Positions 61,136 through 64,000 of a DNA stretch of 64,000 nucleotides are shown here, one piece after another. The stretch spans positions 186,001-250,000 of the forward strand of contig LQXN01000065.1 of NCBI GenBank assembly GCA_001648575.1. Direction: 5' to 3'. Positions within the stretch are counted from its first letter, which is position 1. Every line of letters begins with the position of its first letter. The translations under genes and the position numbers were made by a program. The notes beneath the pieces were generated by a model, which saw only the letters and a program-made list of their open reading frames with translations, did not search any database and was not told where the DNA came from. Source of the stretch: Sutcliffiella horikoshii DSM 8719 (GTDB lineage Bacteria; Bacillota; Bacilli; Bacillales; Bacillaceae_I).

Positions 61136-61331
61136 ATGGCAGGTTATGATATTAGTTCGATAGCTTATTTGATACTTTTCGTTCTAATTGTATCGAGCGT
61201 TATTTCCTTTATCTTTATATATAATCCGAAGCATATATAGTAATTCTTCTGCTAAAAGCAAAAAATCAGATGAGATCGAGAAGAAACTTGATAAGATTAT
61301 AGCTTTACTTGAAAAGGAAAGAAATTCTTAA
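61136..61331 (+). pseudogene. frameshifted DUF4083-like small membrane protein
   Basis: ATG 61136 reads AGYDISSIAYLILFVLIVSSVISFIFIYNPKHI and stops; another frame goes on with SSAKSKKSDEIEKKLDKIIALLEKERNS. Joined, this is a helix plus the EEKLDKIIxLLEK tail typical of DUF4083. A single indel near 61235 separates the halves. Confidence 0.6.
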
Positions 61332-61365
61332 TGGACAAATAAACATATTACGGGGTGGGTTATAT

Positions 61366-61530
61366 ATGAAAGAACCAATCAGGATAATGTTATTAGGAAT
61401 CGCAATATTGATAGTAAGTATATTCGTTCAGAACATACATACAGGAGGTACAGAGTCCGTTTCAAACCTTGTGCAAATTATCTTTGCGATTGGAGTCATT
61501 ACCACTTTAGTAGGTTATTTCAAGAAATAG
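61366..61530 (+). CDS. small membrane protein
   Basis: 54 residues with two helices (about 5-22 and 32-51). ATG 61366 behind GGGGTGGGTTATAT. The start of the frame overlaps the DUF4083 remnant, but the good site lies at 61366. Unknown function. Confidence 0.55.
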   Translation: MKEPIRIMLLGIAILIVSIFVQNIHTGGTESVSNLVQIIFAIGVITTLVGYFKK

Positions 61531-61681
61531 AGAAAAGGGAGTTTTATATTTAACTTCGTAGAGGGAACGAGATACAGTGGCGGCGTTATTCCGTTAAAGG
61601 GCAGTTTAGTGCAAAAGCAATGATTAACCGATGTTCTACAATCGGGGCATTTAACAAAATAACTTATTGGGGGTGAAAAAT

Positions 61682-61876
61682 GTGGGTAGAACATATTATC
61701 AAGGCAAATTTTTATCTCTTAAAATAGTGACTACGCTTCTCATACTCTTATTTTTAACGATGCCATATTTTAGTTTGATTTCTCACAGTGTAAGCACATT
61801 TTTAATACCTATAACATTACTATTATTTTTCGTGGTAGACTACTTACTTGTTAAAACAACTCTGAATGATAAATGA
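61682..61876 (+). CDS. small membrane protein
   Basis: 64 residues with two helices (about 13-33 and 40-58). GTG 61682 behind GGGGGTGAAAAAT is preferred to the upstream TTG 61667. Unknown function. Confidence 0.5.
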   Translation: MGRTYYQGKFLSLKIVTTLLILLFLTMPYFSLISHSVSTFLIPITLLLFFVVDYLLVKTTLNDK

Positions 61877-61983
61877 TATAAAACATATTTATTGAAAATG
61901 ATTTTATATTAAGGTGAATAATTTTCCTTCCGCAAACGGATGCGATTGTGGAGTAAAACGTCACTTTTCTTATTCAACAAACT

Positions 61984-62014
61984 AGGAGCGATTGCGGCAT
62001 AAGGTAATCGTTCT
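61984..62014 (+). repeat. intergenic hairpin element (copy b)
   Basis: AGGAGCGATT / AATCGTTCTT stem around GCGGCATAAGG, preceded by TTATTCAACAAACT. Same plan as copies at 57181, 58020 (half), 62359 and 62901. Confidence 0.65.
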
Positions 62015-62051
62015 TACAGCTTAAAGATATTTATAAAAAAGGAGTTTGGCT

Positions 62052-62333
62052 ATGAATAGGTTTGTAGATCCTCCTAATACGATGGTTATCACATTAAAAG
62101 AAATTTTAGATGGAACAAAAACTGTACTGTGTGTTTCTCACGATGAGGAAGATGGAATGTGGCAATTTCTTGATGGGTCAGATGAACTTGAAGCGGACAA
62201 TGCAAGGATAGTAACTCTTGAAGAAATGCTGGAGATTGATGAGTCTTTCTCTTTACTGTGGGATTTACCACCTGGGTGGATAGCTGAAAGAGTCAGTAAT
62301 AAAGCATTATGGACAAAGCGTGAAAAAGATTAA
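62052..62333 (+). CDS. hypothetical protein, DUF2185/immunity-like
   Basis: 93 residues: TVLCVSHDEEDGMWQFLDGSDELEADNARIVTLEEMLEIDESFSLLWDLPPGWIAERVSNKALWTK. The W-QFL-G and closing LPPGW-A-R pattern recalls small DUF2185-like proteins often found as immunity genes. ATG 62052 behind AAAAAGGAGTTTGGCT. No toxin gene is adjacent. Confidence 0.6.
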   Translation: MNRFVDPPNTMVITLKEILDGTKTVLCVSHDEEDGMWQFLDGSDELEADNARIVTLEEMLEIDESFSLLWDLPPGWIAERVSNKALWTKREKD

Positions 62334-62358
62334 GTCAAGATACATTATTAAGCTATCT

Positions 62359-62387
62359 GGAGCGATTGCAGCATAGTGGATTGCTCC
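62359..62387 (+). repeat. intergenic hairpin element (copy c)
   Basis: GGAGCGAT / ATTGCTCC stem around TGCAGCATAGTGG, followed by TTACTTAAGAATTGGGCAGGATTG. Best-preserved copy of the family. Confidence 0.7.
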
Positions 62388-62475
62388 TTACTTAAGAATT
62401 GGGCAGGATTGTTTAATAGTCATAATGATATTTTTGTATTAACATATACTGGATTATAAGGAGTGGGGTGAGTTA

Positions 62476-62664
62476 ATGAATTCTTTTCTAATCTTTATTC
62501 TTCTTATTTTTACAGTTATCATCGACTATTATTGGCTGGATACAGACCGAAAAAGATGGGGTTGGATGAAAAATTGGTCTACCAGAAATAAAGTATTATT
62601 TTTCAGTGGATTTATTGCAGTTTCAAGTTTGATTTATTTGGGATTAATCTATAAATACTTTTGA
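62476..62664 (+). CDS. small membrane protein
   Basis: 62 residues, helices at about 2-19 and 40-59 with a Trp/Arg-rich middle (DTDRKRWGWMKNW). GGAGTGGGGTGAGTTA before ATG. Unknown function. Confidence 0.6.
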   Translation: MNSFLIFILLIFTVIIDYYWLDTDRKRWGWMKNWSTRNKVLFFSGFIAVSSLIYLGLIYKYF

Positions 62665-62739
62665 TGAAAGTTTGGCTCAGGCAGCAATTTGGGAGCTCTA
62701 TTTTTAAAGTGAGTACCTAAAGTAGAAGGAGGGGCTTAT

Positions 62740-62877
62740 ATGGCATATATTTTTATCGGACTCGTAGTGTTTGTAGTCTGTTTTTCTATTTTTAAAGCCA
62801 TTAAGAAGAGGAGATTACCAAGTAACAATTATACTCCGTTTGATGATATTGAAAGGGGTAAAGCTGATAAAGATTAG
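62740..62877 (+). CDS. DUF3951-like small membrane protein
   Basis: 45 residues: AYIFIGLVVFVVCFSIFKAIKKRRLPSNNYTPFDDIERGK. One helix and the P-x-N-YTPFD-I motif of DUF3951. AGAAGGAGGGGCTTAT before ATG. Function unknown. Confidence 0.7.
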   Translation: MAYIFIGLVVFVVCFSIFKAIKKRRLPSNNYTPFDDIERGKADKD

Positions 62878-62900
62878 GGTATTACTTATGCCGCAATCTG

Positions 62901-62928
62901 GGAGCGATTGCAGCAAAGTGGCTCGCTC
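62901..62928 (+). repeat. intergenic hairpin element (copy d)
   Basis: GGAGCGATTGCAGCAAAGTG then GCTCGCTC, preceded by CCGCAATCTG and followed by ATTAGGCAGGATGG. Same family as copies a-c. Confidence 0.65.
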
Positions 62929-62985
62929 ATGACATAAGGATTAGGCAGGATGGTTTCAGATGAGAATTAGGAGGAGGTAATGTAA

Positions 62986-63369
62986 TTGGATTTTGTCTAC
63001 TTAGCATCAATAGCTGTCGCGGTTTTTTGTATGTCCGTAGCTGTTTTTCAGGTGTTACTTTCACTTGGCTACCCTTTTGGTGAATTTGCAATGGGGGGAT
63101 ACTATAAGGTATTGCCTATAAAATTACGAATTGTGAGTGCGGTAAATGCTTTAATTCTCCTATTTATGGGCTTGGTCTTCCTGCAACATACTAATGTTTT
63201 AAATGGTTTAGATTTTTTATCTACAAATATATTAGTTTGGATCATTACAATTTTCTTGGGATTGAATACGATAGCAAACCTAATGTCTCAAAGTAAAAAA
63301 GAAAGACTTTTTATGACCCCGTTATCGGGTTTTATTTTCATACTATGTTTATTTATTTCTTTAGCATAA
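62986..63369 (+). CDS. four-helix membrane protein
   Basis: 127 residues with four helices (about 2-26, 48-67, 77-97, 107-126). TTG start behind GGAGGAGGTAATGTAA. Unknown function; last intact gene of the small-gene run. Confidence 0.6.
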   Translation: MDFVYLASIAVAVFCMSVAVFQVLLSLGYPFGEFAMGGYYKVLPIKLRIVSAVNALILLFMGLVFLQHTNVLNGLDFLSTNILVWIITIFLGLNTIANLMSQSKKERLFMTPLSGFIFILCLFISLA

Positions 63370-63383
63370 GAAACGGGGTACTT

Positions 63384-63561
63384 ATGAAAACACATTATTA
63401 TTTAGGTTGGTTCAGTAATTTCATTCCTGAGAAATTGGGCAGGGTGTTACAGGAGGATATTTCGGATTATTTCACAGCTATCCGAGTATTGGTTTGATGA
63501 TGAACAGAAAGCAAACGATTGGGCTGAACGACTAAAAGGTTGTTACGATGGAGAGAAATAA
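63384..63561 (+). pseudogene. gene remnant with internal deletion/frameshift
   Basis: ATG 63384 reads KTHYYLGWFSNFIPEKLGRVLQEDISD, then a different frame gives SEYWFDDEQKANDWAERLKGCYDGEK up to 63561. Both ends look coding, the middle is missing. The first part resembles small glutamine-amidotransferase-like (S51-type) proteins, with low certainty. Confidence 0.5.
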
Positions 63562-63913
63562 TAATATTCCAATCCGTATATACTATATGCTTTCCTATGC
63601 TTATCAAACGTTAAATCTTTCTGAGTATAAACAAATCGGGACAGAAAAGTTTGAGAACGTCAAAGAGCTTTACGCAAAAATTTTATCGATTGGTATACCT
63701 GTTTTGATTCGCGGAGGATTATGTAAAGATTATATTAGTGTTGAAGAGACTTCCAATGTTATTAAGGGGAAAATTGATATCAATGTTACGATAAAGAAAA
63801 ATACATTGGTTAATAAGAAAGTTGCAGTGGTTTATGAAGAGTTCTCTGAGAATGTAGTGTTAAATCAAATTATTAAAGCGACACTCATTTGCCTATCGCG
63901 ATCAAAAAAGTGA
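63548..63913 (+). pseudogene. McrC-like restriction component, truncated
   Basis: 121 residues: IPIRIYYMLSYAYQTLNLSEYKQIGTEKFENVKELYAKILSIGIPVLIRGGLCKDYISVEETSNVIKGKIDINVTIKKN, matching the N-terminal region of McrC-type 5-methylcytosine restriction partners, which are normally over 300 residues. It stops at 63913. An overlapping frame then reads FAYRDQKSERIHEENIKKLKESHRTPK to a stop at 63971, apparently the tail of another gene, so a recombination joined two fragments. Confidence 0.6.
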
Positions 63914-64000
63914 AAGAATTCATGAGGAAAACATAAAAAAATTAAAAGAATCTCATAGAACACCTAAGTGAATCACCATTAATCCGGAAGCAACGGGGCG

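Overview
The window looks like chromosome of a low-GC, endospore-forming Bacillaceae member. Supporting genes are a GerC-type germinant-receptor lipoprotein, a DUF3231 protein, a CYP152 fatty-acid peroxygenase, a complete yxdJKLM-yxeA type peptide-antibiotic detoxification module, DUF1048/PadR and DUF2812/PadR pairs, strong AGGAGG ribosome binding sites and frequent GTG/TTG starts. No tRNA, rRNA or CRISPR array was seen. I could not run any search, so family names rest on motifs and remembered family features.

Layout. (1) 1-28.6 kb is ordinary chromosome: gerC, alpha/beta hydrolases, cypC, an ECF sigma factor with a SnoaL-like tail, small membrane proteins, a racemase, an MBL-fold hydrolase with a zinc alcohol dehydrogenase, two PadR operons, an XRE regulator with three evenly spaced operators, and the yxd-type module. 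It is sprinkled with related short GC-rich repeats; two of them sit inside duplicated terminator hairpins. (2) 28.9-49.9 kb is visibly more AT-rich and holds the main find: a full thiopeptide (pyritide) biosynthetic cluster. (3) 50-64 kb is an AT-rich accessory region with decayed genes, a segmental duplication next to a perfect palindrome, and a run of small unrelated plus-strand genes separated by recurring hairpin elements, ending in a truncated McrC-like gene.

The thiopeptide cluster. An NprR/PlcR-like HTH-TPR regulator (29992-31242, minus) is divergent from a 44-residue secreted pro-peptide (31315-31449), which looks like its quorum-sensing signal. Next come a class I methyltransferase without a normal start codon, then the 51-residue precursor (32652-32807) with a Ser/Cys/Thr-rich C-terminus. 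After it, one long and mostly overlapping operon encodes an ABC-2 exporter (two genes), a MacB-like ATPase-permease fusion, an unrecognised 467-residue protein, a class III aminotransferase, an SDR, a LanB-type glutamylating dehydratase, a probable [4+2] pyridine synthase, a leader-binding/E1-like protein, a YcaO cyclodehydratase, a second small LanB-C-like protein (probable glutamate-elimination enzyme), a SagB-type azoline dehydrogenase and a second E1-like fragment. Together these would make thiazoles/oxazoles and dehydroamino acids, close a pyridine-centred macrocycle and export the product. The SDR plus aminotransferase pair suggests an uncommon C-terminal modification, possibly decarboxylative oxidation of the last Thr followed by transamination. 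No L11, EF-Tu or 23S-methyltransferase type resistance gene is evident, so self-protection may rest on the transporters.

Limits. Functional calls within families are firm for many genes, but the order of biosynthetic roles, the ring size, the signal peptide and the mobile-element interpretation are inferences to be tested.
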